Shown: positions 11,377 to 22,689 of the stretch, in pieces | How positions within the stretch are numbered: the first letter of the stretch is position 1 | Layout of the letters: every line of letters starts with the position of its first letter | Assembly (NCBI GenBank): GCA_037893225.1 | Contig: JAZGUH010000112.1 | Span: forward strand, 62,001-126,000 | Reading direction: 5' to 3' | DNA length: 64,000 nucleotides | Origin: Hippasteria phrygiana | Lineage: Eukaryota > Echinodermata > Asteroidea > Valvatida > Goniasteridae | Position numbers and translations under genes: made by a program | The notes under the pieces: generated by a model | Database searches by the model: none | What the model was told of the DNA's origin: nothing | What the model saw: only the letters and a program-made list of their open reading frames with translations

Positions 11377-11669
11377 AGGATTCAGACTTGGCCCTGGTCA
11401 CGGTGAAGTAAAAGTCCTACATTTAATGATAGTTGGATGAAGGTAAAGCTTGTCTTGCCAAGGCTTTATGGTTCTGTTTGCTTAAGTCTGGCCACGGACC
11501 TTATCTGGCCTTTTGCGCAGTTTCAACTGGTACACCCCCTGCCCAGTGTATACTGTACATCCAGGGGGTAGTCTTTCCTGGGAAAGCCCAAATGTTCACA
11601 CAAATGATGTAAAACATTCATCTCTTGTTATGTAATCCTTAAGTTGGAAAAAAAAAATGGTTGGCACCT

Positions 11670-12289
11670 GGGTCTGTCCACACTAAAGGGACCATTTAGC
11701 ATCAAAAGATAGCAATGGGAGTAAGACATGGAAGAGGGAGATCAAATCAAGTATTTTGCCCAAATGCTTTTCTGATGCTTTCCAGAGCTGTTAGTGATCA
11801 CACTGACATAAAAAATAGAATAACACTCAGGATATATAAGAAATTAAAGGGTCATCTTCAAGACATTATGTTTGTAACATGGACGGACATTTTTTTATTA
11901 TTGACTGGAAAAAGAAAAGAGGAATTTCGTAACATTCCAAAATGTTGGTCAGTTTACTTCTCTAACAATGTCAGGATTGTTATCAGTGGGAATTATGACA
12001 AATTTTGAGGTATTTTAACAAATTAAGATGTGATATAGATTATGTTCAAACATGGACGGACATTTTGTGACAAATGTCCGTCCAGAAATTGTACCCGTTT
12101 GATATGTTACAAACATAATATCTTGAAGATGATTCCAGGTCTAACTTCTTAAATACTCTGTTAGATGTTGATTATTTTGCTAAAACATACTTGTTGATGG
12201 GTACTGAATGTATTGTGACAAAAATCAATGGAAAATTATTTTATATAATAACTACAATCTGAAATGGGCTCATTAGTGTGGATAGACCC
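11670..12289. mobile_element. 620-bp foldback element with GGGTCTGTCCACACTAA ends
   Basis: The left end GGGTCTGTCCACACTAAAGG pairs with CATTAGTGTGGATAGACCC at the right. The interior is also palindromic: the phrase GTCATCTTCAAGACATTATG with GTTTGTAACAT on the left recurs inverted near 12105-12135. A perfect hairpin (12-bp stem GGACGGACATTT, 12054-12083) sits in the right half. There is no transposase-like frame. Confidence 0.82.
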
Positions 12290-12373
12290 ACCTCCGGATC
12301 CTTCCCCCCTTCCCCCCTCCCCCCCCCCCCCGAAAAAAATCCACGTCTGATGTACAGAGAATTATCACTTTGG

Positions 12374-12631
12374 CAGGGGTAAGATTTCTCTAGATTTTTT
12401 TCCTGATTTCAGGATTTTTGGTGATATGTCTTCCAGATTTTTTGGTCCTGAAATTGTTTTTAATCATTCAAAAATGACCTCTCCAACCCGAAAGTCTTCT
12501 TTTAATTCTGATGACCGTAGCTTTTGGTATAAAATATTTTTCTATAAAAATGCATTTTTCAGCAATGCCGTACAAATCAAATGCCTCTGAATGTTTCGTG
12601 GATTTGTCATTTTCCTCAAATCTCACCCCTG
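12374..12631. mobile_element. hAT-like MITE, CAGGGGTAAGATTT family, copy 1
   Basis: The ends CAGGGGTAAGATTT and AAATCTCACCCCTG are inverted. A second copy at 38229-38462 shares the interior phrases GGTGATATGTCTTCCAG, TTCCAAAATGACCTCT and CTTCTTTT. CAGGG ends are typical of hAT; the flanks CACTTTGG and CTTTGGGT are only an approximate duplication. Confidence 0.75.
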
Positions 12632-12639
12632 CTTTGGGT

Positions 12640-14023
12640 ATTTTTTTGCCATTCCAAGTTTCACACTTCACATTTCACAACCCCTTTTATATTTTCCAAA
12701 TCTTTTGAATTTCTATATATAATGAACAAACCCGGTGATGTCATCTTTAATCAATCAATTGCATGATCGATAGCTGGTTTCGATAGCTGGTTATGTGCAA
12801 ACCTCTACAAATTTGAAATTTCCAATTTCGTTTTGTTCCAGCGAATACCTAAACTCTGCAGTGAATTCCTAAACTGACATGACAGCAACAGCGCCCTCGT
12901 ATGTCAGAAAATGTTCATGTTCGTTTCAAAGGCTAAATAGATGTTCCAATTCTATTTATTTGTGGAGCCTGTTATGGTATGCTCACTTTTCAAGATCTTT
13001 GGATTGAAACAGAACTTAATGGAACCCAGAGTTTTGTTTTGCTTAAATATACCCTTTTCAAGCAAGTTGCTGTATTTCATTTGTAGAGTTGGCCCGTGTA
13101 CTCGAGTTAACCCAGCAGTAACGATGTAATTTTGACTAGTAAAAAAAATAGTAATGTCACTCAATGTATACACTGCATCACACAAAGTACACGTATAGAT
13201 ACTGCCTGCAACTTTTTTGACACTCTACATGTACCAATGCTCTGGCATACCTTCAGGGGCTTAACTTGCAACCGACATGTATTTCTCTGTCCTGAATTCG
13301 TACTAATCTGTGGCTGTGCCTCCCCCTATACCTGATAATGGTTGAAGCCAATTGACGGTGATTTGCATGCCAAGGCAGTGTTGTGAACTGTGCATGTATT
13401 GAACATGTTGAGTACAATTTGCTGCACTGTATTCAGGCACAGGGTCCTGTTGACGTACATCAAGATCTGTTTCTTCAACGTACAATAATAAGGTCTGTGA
13501 TTCCGTGCTTGTGTCTTTCTCTGGACAACTGTCTGTGGAGATACGACGGGATGAAACTTGTCGTTCCAGTTTTTGTGTAACTTTGCTTCAATACAGCAGA
13601 TCTAGACTATCCATTGCTGATCTTTCTGTGAATAGTTGGATGTCATCTTTGGAGAGACTTAAGACATTCAGGCCCAGGCATGATACTTAAAAAATCAAGT
13701 GAACATGGTGAAAAGAAACTTGGTATGACCATGTGAACCGAGCTGTGTCAAGAATGCAGGATGACATGCATACAAATCTATCAAAACTCACATTTTTGGA
13801 AGGAGACCGTTTAAACTGATGGACTCGCATTGGACTTGTGAGTTTTCTTGATGAGTGCATGGAGGAATGGTTGGGGTAAGTAGTGTGGGCAATGGGTGAC
13901 TCGGACATTGAGATGTACATAATACACTGTCAAAGGTAATACATACATGTATGTAGTTTTGTGGAACATTTTACTTGAAACCTTACATCAGTATTAAGTG
14001 GAGTGCTAGAGGCCTCATTACCA
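12640..14023. other. Intergenic, no gene seen
   Basis: AT-rich with (TACATG)-type short repeats. Several short open frames on both strands lack splice support, composition bias or recognisable sequence. Confidence 0.4.
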
Positions 14024-14420
14024 TAGGGGTGTGCATTTACGGGTTGTACGGGAACCAAAATTTAATCTTTGAAATTGCTGTTCATATTGTTTGTAAAGTT
14101 CCGCATGTTAATACTACATTGTACATGTACATGTATAGTGCGGCAAGATGCAAGTGTGTATACAGTGAGCTCTATAGCTTTATGGTGTAAATTGCATTTT
14201 TGCAAGCATCATGAAAGTTCATCTGTTTTGTTTTTCCATGTACCCTGGTTTTCATTTTTTAAATTCCCCACAAATAACATAAAAAAAACCTTTCTTTTTC
14301 ATTATCTGAAAGTAATATTACGGGTATACATCTGGAACTGGTTCCTGTCTTTTCCTTCCTCCAATGCCTGACATTAGCGGTCGGGTACTCGGGTACCCGG
14401 TTCGCGATGCACAGCCCTGG
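14024..14420. mobile_element. hAT-like MITE, TAGGGGTGTGCAT family, copy 1
   Basis: The left end TAGGGGTGTGCATTTACGGG and right end GATGCACAGCCCTGG (preceded by GGGTACTCGGGTACCCGG) match the ends of 62905-63494, and both share the inner ATAACAT..AAACCTTTC..TTTTTCATT phrase. This copy lacks a clean target duplication and is more decayed. Confidence 0.75.
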
Positions 14421-14744
14421 GCCCCTGGACTGGAATTCTACAGCTAGAATGTGAAGCCTCACATATAAATATTGATATTTACAGTGTAATGTTTACTTAC
14501 AAGTTACATGCTCATTTGTTTATTCAGGTGTGCATATCAGTTGTGCATGCTTAAAATGCTCATTTGCTGCAACCATGTCTAAACCATGTTTCAACCTCAT
14601 CAATGACCTCACATTTCTCTTGCTGGTCTGGCCACTTCATGTGGATTTATAGTTACAATAATGTGTGTGGATAGAGTTACAATAATCAGAAAACTTTCAG
14701 AACCCAAGTTGACCTAGTGTATGGCTGTTGCAAGAGTACACTTT

Positions 14745-15100
14745 AATTTTCAAAGTGAGCAAAACAAGTTGGCAGGAGCGGGATTTGAACCTGCGACCTC
14801 CGGAATACTGTAGGTCTCCCATATTGTCAGTACATGTATCTTTGGGGGGTGCTTGTCAGAAGTCATTTAAACCCATGATGCTGCATAGACAGGGATGTAC
14901 ATGTACATGTACATGTAGGGCAAGATACATATGTACATAAACATATGTATGTTAAGCTTAGTTTGTAGAGCACCGGTACGGAATTCCGGAGGTTGCAGGT
15001 TCAAATCCCGCTCCTGCCAGCTTTCTTTGTTCACTTTGAAAATTCATTGAATATTACTTATTCATCAGTTTGCCTTGCAGTTTGTTTGACAATATTATAC
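14745..15100. mobile_element. SINE family 2: inverted pair of copies
   Basis: A minus-strand copy (14745-14890; GGCAGGAGCGGGATTTGAACC is the reverse of the tRNA-like box) is followed by a plus-strand tRNA-like box at about 14950-15020 (GAGCACCGG then GGTTCAAATCCCGC) and its right flank TTCTTTGTTCACTTTGAAAA. Together they form an imperfect inverted arrangement around the 14890-14945 (TACATG)n stretch. Confidence 0.75.
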
Positions 15101-15875
15101 AATTGTACATGTAAGTTAGAAAGAATTTCCTGGAAAAAAATAACCCATACAGGCTTACATATGACTTGTTCAAATCATGTCGTGACCCTTGTTTTGGTGG
15201 AGTGGAGTTGGTACAACTTGTGATTCATATTGAATCTAGATTTGAGGTCCAAAATTTCAACCCAGACTGTATATTCACATGGACCATTGGTATTCACATG
15301 GACCATTAGTTCAAAGTTCCTTCAGTGCAGAAAACCCCAAATCATGTATGGGTACATGCTTGACCTTCTCAACATTGGACTCGGCAGTGCATCCATAATC
15401 ATCCCTAACATGTGTCAGTCAATAACTTGTTTGCGAAACCCTTTTTCCCCTGGACTGCACACCAGACAGCCTTGCTCAAAAGCCTCCCGCTTCAATTCTC
15501 CCATTTTCTAAAATCCCAATGACCCCATATTAAGTTTATAGGCACCATGCTGATATGTCATAATGGCAATAATAGAGCCAATTTAATGCAGAAACTGAAT
15601 GCAAGCGATGGATAAGTGTTGAAGAGTAAGCTGACGTATTCAGTGAGACTCCTGGGTGCCAATACAAATAATTATGGAGTATTCTGAGTTGACTGTGAAT
15701 TTGCGAGTGACTGAGTATAAAGGTGTCGGTGTACAGTTTCAGGAATGGGTATTGCAGAAACTGACTAAAAATATCTAGGGCCTGTTTTTGTAACCCTGTG
15801 TGCAATGCACCGCTTAACTTTTGTCCATTGCTTCATGCTTAGTTGACAACAAATACACTTGTGTACATGTGGTAT
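15101..15875. other. Intergenic, no gene seen
   Basis: No exon, repeat end or RNA gene could be supported; a short direct repeat TATTCACATGGACCATT occurs twice at 15269-15309. Confidence 0.4.
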
Positions 15876-16110
15876 GGGTCATTCTATAAATGTTGGGGTC
15901 CAAAAGTGTGAAATTTTTGGTGTCCCTGTTACATAGTGACACGTATAAGATTTTGCAATTCAGGACGCATTCTTTAATGCCTTCTGTCTCCAAGAGTGAT
16001 TGTGTGAAGCAAAGTACCTGCCAAACAAGTAAAAAAATAGCGTGAAGTCAATTTTAATAATACTTGATGGGGAATTACACAGGTCAGGTGTAACAGGGAC
16101 ACTAACAGTA
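15876..16110 (+). mobile_element. MITE with GGGTCATTC..GGGGTCCAAAAGTG end, copy 1 (right end missing)
   Basis: The left end GGGTCATTCTATAAATGTTG leads into GGGGTCCAAAAGTGTGA and GGTGTCCCTGTTAC. The body matches 16925-17196 (CCAAGAGTGATT, CTTGATGGG, GGTCAGGTGTAACAGGGACA), which keeps the right end. So each copy is missing the opposite end. Confidence 0.8.
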
Positions 16111-16689
16111 GCAGATTGTATTTAACGGCATAACTGAGAAACACTAAAAAAAAATGCACATTTAGACAATTCTGCTATCTTAAAATGTCTGTTTTCTGTG
16201 GCATAGATGCCACCATGCTGTCTTGCAAGATTACCACAATTAAAGTCCAACACAAGCCAGATTGACTACTTGATCCTCCGTGTTTGAGTCTGGAAACTCT
16301 ATTTATCTGCCCCTTGCAACCACAAATCACAAGGGTCCATTGTCACTACTCTACCGGTCCCCTCTCAAGTGTTGACAAGAGGCTTGTATTGTGGCCAGAC
16401 AAGCGCACAATTATATCCGAGCGGCCTCATTTCTCCCTCGGTGAATACAATGGCTTGTCGGCTTGCACTGTGGGTGTGCTTTCATGTGTGGCACATCGTG
16501 GGTGCACGCACTTGATTTGAAAGAAGTGCGCAATTAAAATTCCCGCCAAGCTGTTGAAGTTGGGGCTAGTTTCCTGTTTGGGTATGGGTTTCATGGCTAT
16601 TACAATGCATGTCTTTGTTGCCTATCTGTGAGCCTGCACAATGGAATGAGCGGATGGAAAGTTGCACTAAAGCATTACTGTAACCACCA

Positions 16690-16890
16690 TTTTGGGATTT
16701 GAACATTTTTACAATTGAAAAGCCCTATAATATATCATATCGCAAAGTTTTAATGCTGAATTCAGTCTCGAAATGTTGTTGTTGTTGTTGTTTTTTTTTT
16801 TTTGTGGGGGGGGGCTGATTTCTTTTTGGAACTTGGGTTAAAGTGTGCATACATGTGTAGTTCATTAACTTTGAGCTTTGTTTTCTTCAA
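16690..16890 (+). mobile_element. Partial copy of the ATATGTGACCTG element
   Basis: Shares TTTTGGGATTT.AACA, a G-rich GATTTCTTTTTG stretch and ACTTTGAGCTTG/TTTC with the complete copy at 62273-62702. Neither terminal repeat is present. Confidence 0.6.
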
Positions 16891-16924
16891 ACAAGGGGCC
16901 TATACATGAATGTACATGTACATA

Positions 16925-17196
16925 AATTTGGGGTCCAAAAGTGTGACATTTTTGGTGTCCCTGTTACAAAGTGACATCTGTAAGATTTTACAGTTCAGCC
17001 TTTATTTTTTAGGACACATTCCTTAATGCCTTCTATCTCCAAGAGTGATTATGTAAAGTAAAGTACCTGCCAAAGAAGTAAACAAATAGTGTGAAGTCAA
17101 TTTTAATGATACTTGATGGGATATTACACTGGTCAGGTGTAACAGGGACACCAAAAAAATGTCACACTTGTGGACCCCAAATGTATGGAATGACCC
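16925..17196 (+). mobile_element. MITE with GGTGTCCCTGTTAC inner repeats, copy 2 (right end kept)
   Basis: The right end CACTTGTGGACCCCAAATG and GGAATGACCC are the inverse of the left end of the copy at 15876. Full terminal repeats would be about 55 bp. The TTAA-type MITE at 17223 begins only ~27 bases to its right. Confidence 0.82.
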
Positions 17197-17222
17197 AGGA
17201 TCAGCTAACATGTATAGCAAGA

Positions 17223-17372
17223 CATACCCTAACCCTGCCAGATGCAGCACAGTGCATCTGTGGTGACAGCTTGACCTTGCTGCACTCTGCACACAAGTCA
17301 ATGTGACAAAGTATGCAATCTGATGCATCTGGCAGGGTTTCTAGCCAAAATACCCTGGAGGGTTAGGGTTAA
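17223..17372 (+). mobile_element. TTAA-type MITE, GCCAGACGCAGC family, copy 2
   Basis: The left end CCCTAACCCTGCCAGATGCA and right end TGCATCTGGCAGGG followed by CTGGAGGGTTAGGGTTAA are inverted. TTAA is intact on the right (17369-17372) but mutated to CATA on the left. It is nearly identical to 61533-61682. Confidence 0.9.
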
Positions 17373-17805
17373 TAGATGAAATTAAAGGTTCATTGCGTGT
17401 ACTTTCAGGAAACGGCATGATTACAAAATGGGAACTTTTGGTACTTTTGCGGGTCAGGTCCCTTTTGTCAAGTGCAGATTTTCAGCTGTACATTTTCCAA
17501 ATTACTGTGGTACATTGTATGTGTTGTAGATTGCCATTGCAGTAAAAGTACAGAAAGAACAAAATCAAAGTTTGTCAAATGTTGATTTTGCTGGTACTGT
17601 GTACATGTACACGTTTACGTACAATGTATATAGTTTCAGTATTTGTTTTGGAATGCTATCCACCATCAGTATCTTCTTCAAACATTTATGACGGCAGAAA
17701 AGAAATGATGGCACCTCTTTAAATATTTTAACAACCTACCCCGAGTGTACGTGTACGGGTCAGAGCATGCATTGCCCTGAAATCCGCAGAATTTCATCTC
17801 TTTGG

Positions 17806-18333
17806 TTAAAGAGCAACTCCAACGATTCCCAACTTTTCTTAGGTTTCGATTTAATTGAGAAGAGCTATGTCAAATAAAACAGATACAAATGTACTTGTCA
17901 AGATCCCTATCTTTGACGCCATTTTTTATGTAAAAAAAATGCATTTTTGTTGCCTTTCTTTCCGTGAGTCTATCCCAGTTTCGTGAAAAGGAGCGTGACG
18001 TCAAAGCTCATTTACATCTAATAAATATACATTTCTGACATATTACACGGTGGGCATGCAACAACGCGACACGTGCACATGCACATAACATCGCATGCGG
18101 CTTTCTCCGGTACTACATTGCTTTTTTCATTTCTCGATCAACAGCGCCACCAGCGTCCAATTTGTGGAAATTTTTCATAAACTTGAAAGATAATGGTAAT
18201 TATTTCTCGCAAAATAACACAACATTGAGACGCAAAACAAACATGATTTGTAATAAATAAGTAATTTATTATATATTGAACACAATAACATTGAATTCTA
18301 ACACTTTTCAAAACCGTTGGAGTTGCTCTTTAA
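17806..18333. mobile_element. 528-bp TTAA-flanked element with AGAGCAACTCCAACG ends
   Basis: TTAA|AGAGCAACTCCAACG on the left is answered by CGTTGGAGTTGCTCT|TTAA on the right, a perfect 15-bp inverted repeat with a TTAA duplication at both sides. TTAA duplications are made by piggyBac and Kolobok transposases; the AG start rather than CC favours a Kolobok-like origin (inference). No coding capacity. Confidence 0.9.
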
Positions 18334-18339
18334 ATCGGA

Positions 18340-19690
18340 AGGTGACTGATTTCCAATTAGAAATCATCAGGGCAACTTTGAATTTCTGTTGACTTTCCTG
18401 CGTGTTGTTTACCCTAACCCCCCTAATGGTTTCCCCCGCTGAGCTGAAAGCGGGGCTAGCCCCACAAATTTTCGGGGGCTAACCCCAAAAGCTGGCTAAA
18501 AAAGTTAGCTAAGTTGAATTCCAACGACAACTCTTTTAGGTGGAGCGAGCCAGCTTCGTGGCTATCTTCTGTCTGAATGGCACCATATAGATGTACATAA
18601 ATGACTGGGACTCGACCTTGAGACTCATAACTCACTCATGCTTAACCTCCATGACTCAGCACTCAGACTCAGACCCGATTTTTGATAACTCGAATACAAC
18701 CCCGCCGCTGGTACACTACATACATGTATGGGGTGAAAGAGATTCTACATGTATGTAAGTTCTACATGTACAATGTATGCCCATTTATTTTCTTTTGTGC
18801 TCCTTTACAATACATGTCTTTTACCATGCACAATGCTTCTCATCATCCGAGTCCTCTGAACTGGTTGTCATGGTGACAGAGCGAAACCCTTGGCCTTTAT
18901 TAAAGAAGATCAGGCTGAATGGTGTATATATATATATATATATTGTACATCATCCCCTGGAGCTAAATTCCATAATTCATTGGAAACTCGTTTTGTTGCG
19001 ACAGGTATACGGGTGCACAGCCACTTCACAAATCAATACAGCTTTGTCCTTGACATTCACAGTGTAATTAAATGAAGTTCGGTCCCGAGTGTAAAACGTG
19101 CTCTGCGTTGTTCACGTTTGGTGTAATGTCAGCCTTGGGATTCGGAGAAAAAAAATATGTATCGGTGACACGAACTACGTGATGTAAATTTTGGTTTAGC
19201 TTTGCAGGAACCTGCACACGAGTCGGATGAAAGTAGAAATTATTTATTTTGATTGTAACACAGTCGGAAATTGGTGAACAAGTTTTTGTTAACCCTAACT
19301 CCCTAGGTGGTGTGAAAAATCGTACTGAAATTGGAGGATTCTGGACTGTTACAGCATGGAGGACTAAATAAAACACTGTGTCAAGCATTGAAAATGGTGC
19401 ACTTTAATTAAATTAAAACTTAATTTCAAAATTGGATGGTACATGTACATGTACATCTAACATTAAATGTACTGTAATTTGTACCTCAGAGCTGTGTATG
19501 GCCGTGCTCTCACTGAAAATTTCAATTTAATGGAAGTTATGGAACCCCCCCCCCCCCACTAACGAATTATAGAAGAAAATGGTACTTTGAATGAAAAAAA
19601 GTACATGATTTAGTTCTTACTACACTGCAGATTATATTGCTTTATATTATGCTATGTGCAAAGATTGCTATACTGTAGGAAGTACATGTA
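18340..19690. other. Intergenic with small repeat pieces
   Basis: Contains a CCCTAACCCCCC start and GGGGCTAGCCCC palindrome (18411-18500), a (TA)n stretch at 18926-18943 and a short TTAA-type element at 19289-19352 (TTAACCCTAACTCCC). No gene seen. Confidence 0.45.
19289..19352 (+). mobile_element. ~65-70-bp TTAA-type mini-element, copy 1
   Basis: TTAACCCTAACTCCCTAGG through ATTGGAGGATTCTGGACTGT. Similar 70-75-bp units are at 50811-50881 and 53934-54008, all with a GGTGTGTGGAAA-like middle. Confidence 0.65.
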
Positions 19691-20976
19691 CAGGCCTTGA
19701 ATTTGGTAATTTTTAGGGCAAGGCCACTTTGGCCTTGAATAAAGCAAAATTATGGAGGGCACCAAGGCCAGTAAGTAGGGCACCAAGGCCAAATTATATC
19801 TGCAGAAAGGGCACGGAGGACGCGGCACTGTTGATTTTTTCCGTTCAAAACGTATTTAACTAAGAGTAAGAGTAAGACTATGAGGCCAAAAACATACTGC
19901 TTCCGATCACATGGGTATTCAATTATATGTGAATTTCAGCCTAAACTATTTCCGTTTACGCTACAAAGCTATAACAAAAAATTGCCAAATTTTTTTCTTC
20001 AAAACTTGCCTTAATTAATGTCAAAAATATTTATGGTCGATAATTCTTAAAAATCATGGAGAATTTAGGTCGTACACATCACTATGCACAACTCTAATTT
20101 ATAACCATAACGCTAACCACGATGGGAAACTGGCCAACACTGTCCGTTTATCCATGGAGAAATAAATTTCTCCATGGTTTATCGTACGGTGGTAAGCGTG
20201 CGTGATGTACTTTGTGTGGCGGGCGAAACCTCGTGTTGCGGCAGGAAATGTCGGGGAAACACGCTGCGGTGTACAAGCGGTACAACCTCGAAATAAATTC
20301 ATGAACACGGAAAATGCATACACAGACAAAATAGATCAAGTTCTGTGAATTAACGTGCAGAAATCTTCTTTCTCTATCGATTTTTTGGGCCTAATTATTC
20401 ATCGAAACTTTTGACAATCGGAACACCGCGTGTTGTGACCAAAGTTCATGAAGTTACTGTACGTATGTAGCACGCCGCCTACAAGGGCGCGTTTCCTCGT
20501 ACACGAACATCGATGCGTATTGTGAGGCGCACACGTGCAAGTACTGAGAAAAAGAAAGTCAGTTGACTGCACGTAAACGTTGCCGTACATGTACATACTC
20601 CTGCTGCTTTGTGTGTATTGTACGAATACACACATATATTCTTGCGGTGGGGGTGTTGATGCTTGAAGTATCGGCACACTCCGAAACTGGACCAGATTAA
20701 TAGTTTGTGTGCATGTACTGTGATTCTGTACGCGCGATCGCCAACGTGTTGTGCAGCGAGATTTTATGAAGGGCTGGCATGACATCGAAAAAACAAATGA
20801 TATGAAGGATTGTACTTGTAGTGGCTGTGTTTTTGCAAAAAGGGCACGACGGCCAAGGTAAATTTGGGGCAAGGCAAAACTGGCCGTGAAGACGGAGATT
20901 TTGTGTGGGGCACCGCGGCCAGTAAGAAGGCAACGACGGCACTGGCCGTCGTGGCCGTCGTTCATTTCAAGCCCTG
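19691..20976. mobile_element. ~1.29-kb hAT-like element with GGGCAC..GGCC subterminal motifs
   Basis: The ends CAGGCCTTGAATTTGG and CATTTCAAGCCCTG are inverted. Near both ends the motif GGGCACNNNGGCC recurs (GGGCACCAAGGCC twice on the left; GGGCACGACGGCC and GGGCACCGCGGCC on the right), as expected for transposase-binding subterminal repeats. The flanks are TACATGTA on the left and CATGTATG on the right, a possible duplication blurred by the microsatellite. A 188-codon minus-strand frame inside (20399-20965) shows no transposase motif and starts in the terminal repeat, so I do not call it a gene. Confidence 0.72.
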
Positions 20977-20979
20977 CAT

Positions 20980-22424
20980 GTATGCACTCCGCTCCTACAT
21001 GTATAAGTCAAAATTTGAAACTCATTCTTTTTTTCATCGTTGGTCGATTTTTTTTTTTCGTGTGGAATGTCTAAATTGGAAAGATACATGTACAATGTAA
21101 CTAAACCCAATAGCAACGAATCAGCAAAACAATTTGAACATGTATTTTCAGGGTTTTTATTTAACCGATCAAAAGCACAGAGACAATAGCAGTTTTAACT
21201 CAATGGGTACAGTAACGCACATCAGATAAAAACCGTTAACAAAATTGTCACCAAAATTAAAGTAATGGAATGATTCAAAAAGACACTTGAAAAAGACACA
21301 TGTACGTGTATTTGCATAATTACCTTTATGATGATGAACAAGGCTGAATGTTCAGTAGAAAAAAAAAATGTTTTAATGGTTAACAACTTCTAACTACTGT
21401 ACGCCTGTACAAAATATGCTTTTGTGATGCCATATATGTGCGTCTCGGCATTTTTAAAGTTTCTTTTTACAGGCAAATTAATTACAATCTGAGGTTCATT
21501 TGAAGCTCTAAATATTTGCGTATTCATGCTGGTGTGCCACTGGCCTGCAAAACGCATTAGACCTACCCAGGCTGAAAGATTGGCCGTACACGTGTAAATA
21601 ACACATCTAGATTAGTGTGTAATTATTTACCACAGGCCGGATTCCAGTGTAGGCTTTCCTGATCAAAATCAATATTTTGATAAGAACTGCATCCCTTAAT
21701 ATGTTTTCTCTCTCGGCCCCGATTTAAACCATGGTCCTACATGTACAGTACCATGGTGAAGATAACGTAATTAGTTAAGGTGTTTTCCTTGTGCATTAGT
21801 TTCACCATCACATATCAGACACTGTTGGAGTTATATAGAAAGTCTTAATGATAATAGGATTTACAGATTAATTCAGGGCTTAAGTTTAGATGTAGACCAT
21901 CAGGCTGGTTGTTCAAGTGATGCACTAGACACTACACAATGTATTTAGGCCTCGTTCCTAAATTTTCCTGTTTTTTTCTTAAAATTCTTATTTTTTCGTG
22001 TCTCTCAACTCCGAAAAATGAAATCTCATTGAATATTTGTCATGACAGTGTTTATACATGATATGCTATGATTTATTCCCATGCATCATTCTGACAGTTC
22101 TTACAATCATTCAAACTTTGTCAGAGTGTATACAACATTTAAATGATGAATGGAGGAGGCTGGCAGAAAGCCAAAGCTTGTACATGGCCAGGCCCCCTTG
22201 ATTGAATAATTAAGTTTCAGTTAAAGTAAATCAAAAAAACAAAAAAAGAAAGAAAACGTAAACTTCAACTGAAGTAATACATATCAAATGTAATTATGAT
22301 GAATTATTACATAATATTAATGAGAATGAGTATTATTTAGTTGCTATCAATACTATAAATTTCAGGCGAAGCATTTCTAACAATACCGGCATGTTTAGAC
22401 AAACTTGTTTCTAATAACGGCAGT
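20980..22424. other. Intergenic, no gene seen
   Basis: AT-rich. 22200-22424 is probably the 3' tail of the non-LTR element at 22425 (minus strand). Nothing else could be assigned. Confidence 0.4.
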
Positions 22425-22682
22425 TTAAATATTATTGTTTTGGAGATATTTTTTAAGATGCTTTTTAAAACTACCAATTGACCTAAAAGGGGGAAAGGGG
22501 AGTCCATTCCAAAAGATGGGTCTTTGATGTTTAACTGTAGATAAATACTTAGATGTCCTTACTCTATAAAAATGCAGTTTCCTTGAATTCCTTTTATCGT
22601 GTTGGTGGATTTCTGAATTTCTACTAAATACATGTAGTTCCGAAAGTGAAGTAGGTAATAGGTTCCTATCGTATTTGTACAC
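22425..22682 (-). pseudogene. C-terminal fragment of a non-LTR retrotransposon reverse-transcriptase ORF
   Basis: The minus-strand frame of 85 codons reads NSRKLHFYRVRTSKYLST, then HQRPIFWNGLPFPP and FKKHLKKYL before the stop. The order Arg-x-L..R..TS, then P-x-x-W-N-x-L-P and a final S-F-K-K-x-L-K-K-Y is the usual C-terminal end of L2/CR1/Jockey-type ORF2 proteins. The reverse transcriptase core and the endonuclease are absent, so this is a 5'-truncated dead copy. Confidence 0.85.
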
Positions 22683-22689
22683 ACTGTCG

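Noticed and set aside
20399..20965. 188-codon minus-strand open frame, the longest in the window
   Set aside because: It lies within the hAT-like element 19691-20976, begins in the terminal repeat region, has no zinc-finger, DDE or dimerisation motif and a composition like the surrounding DNA.
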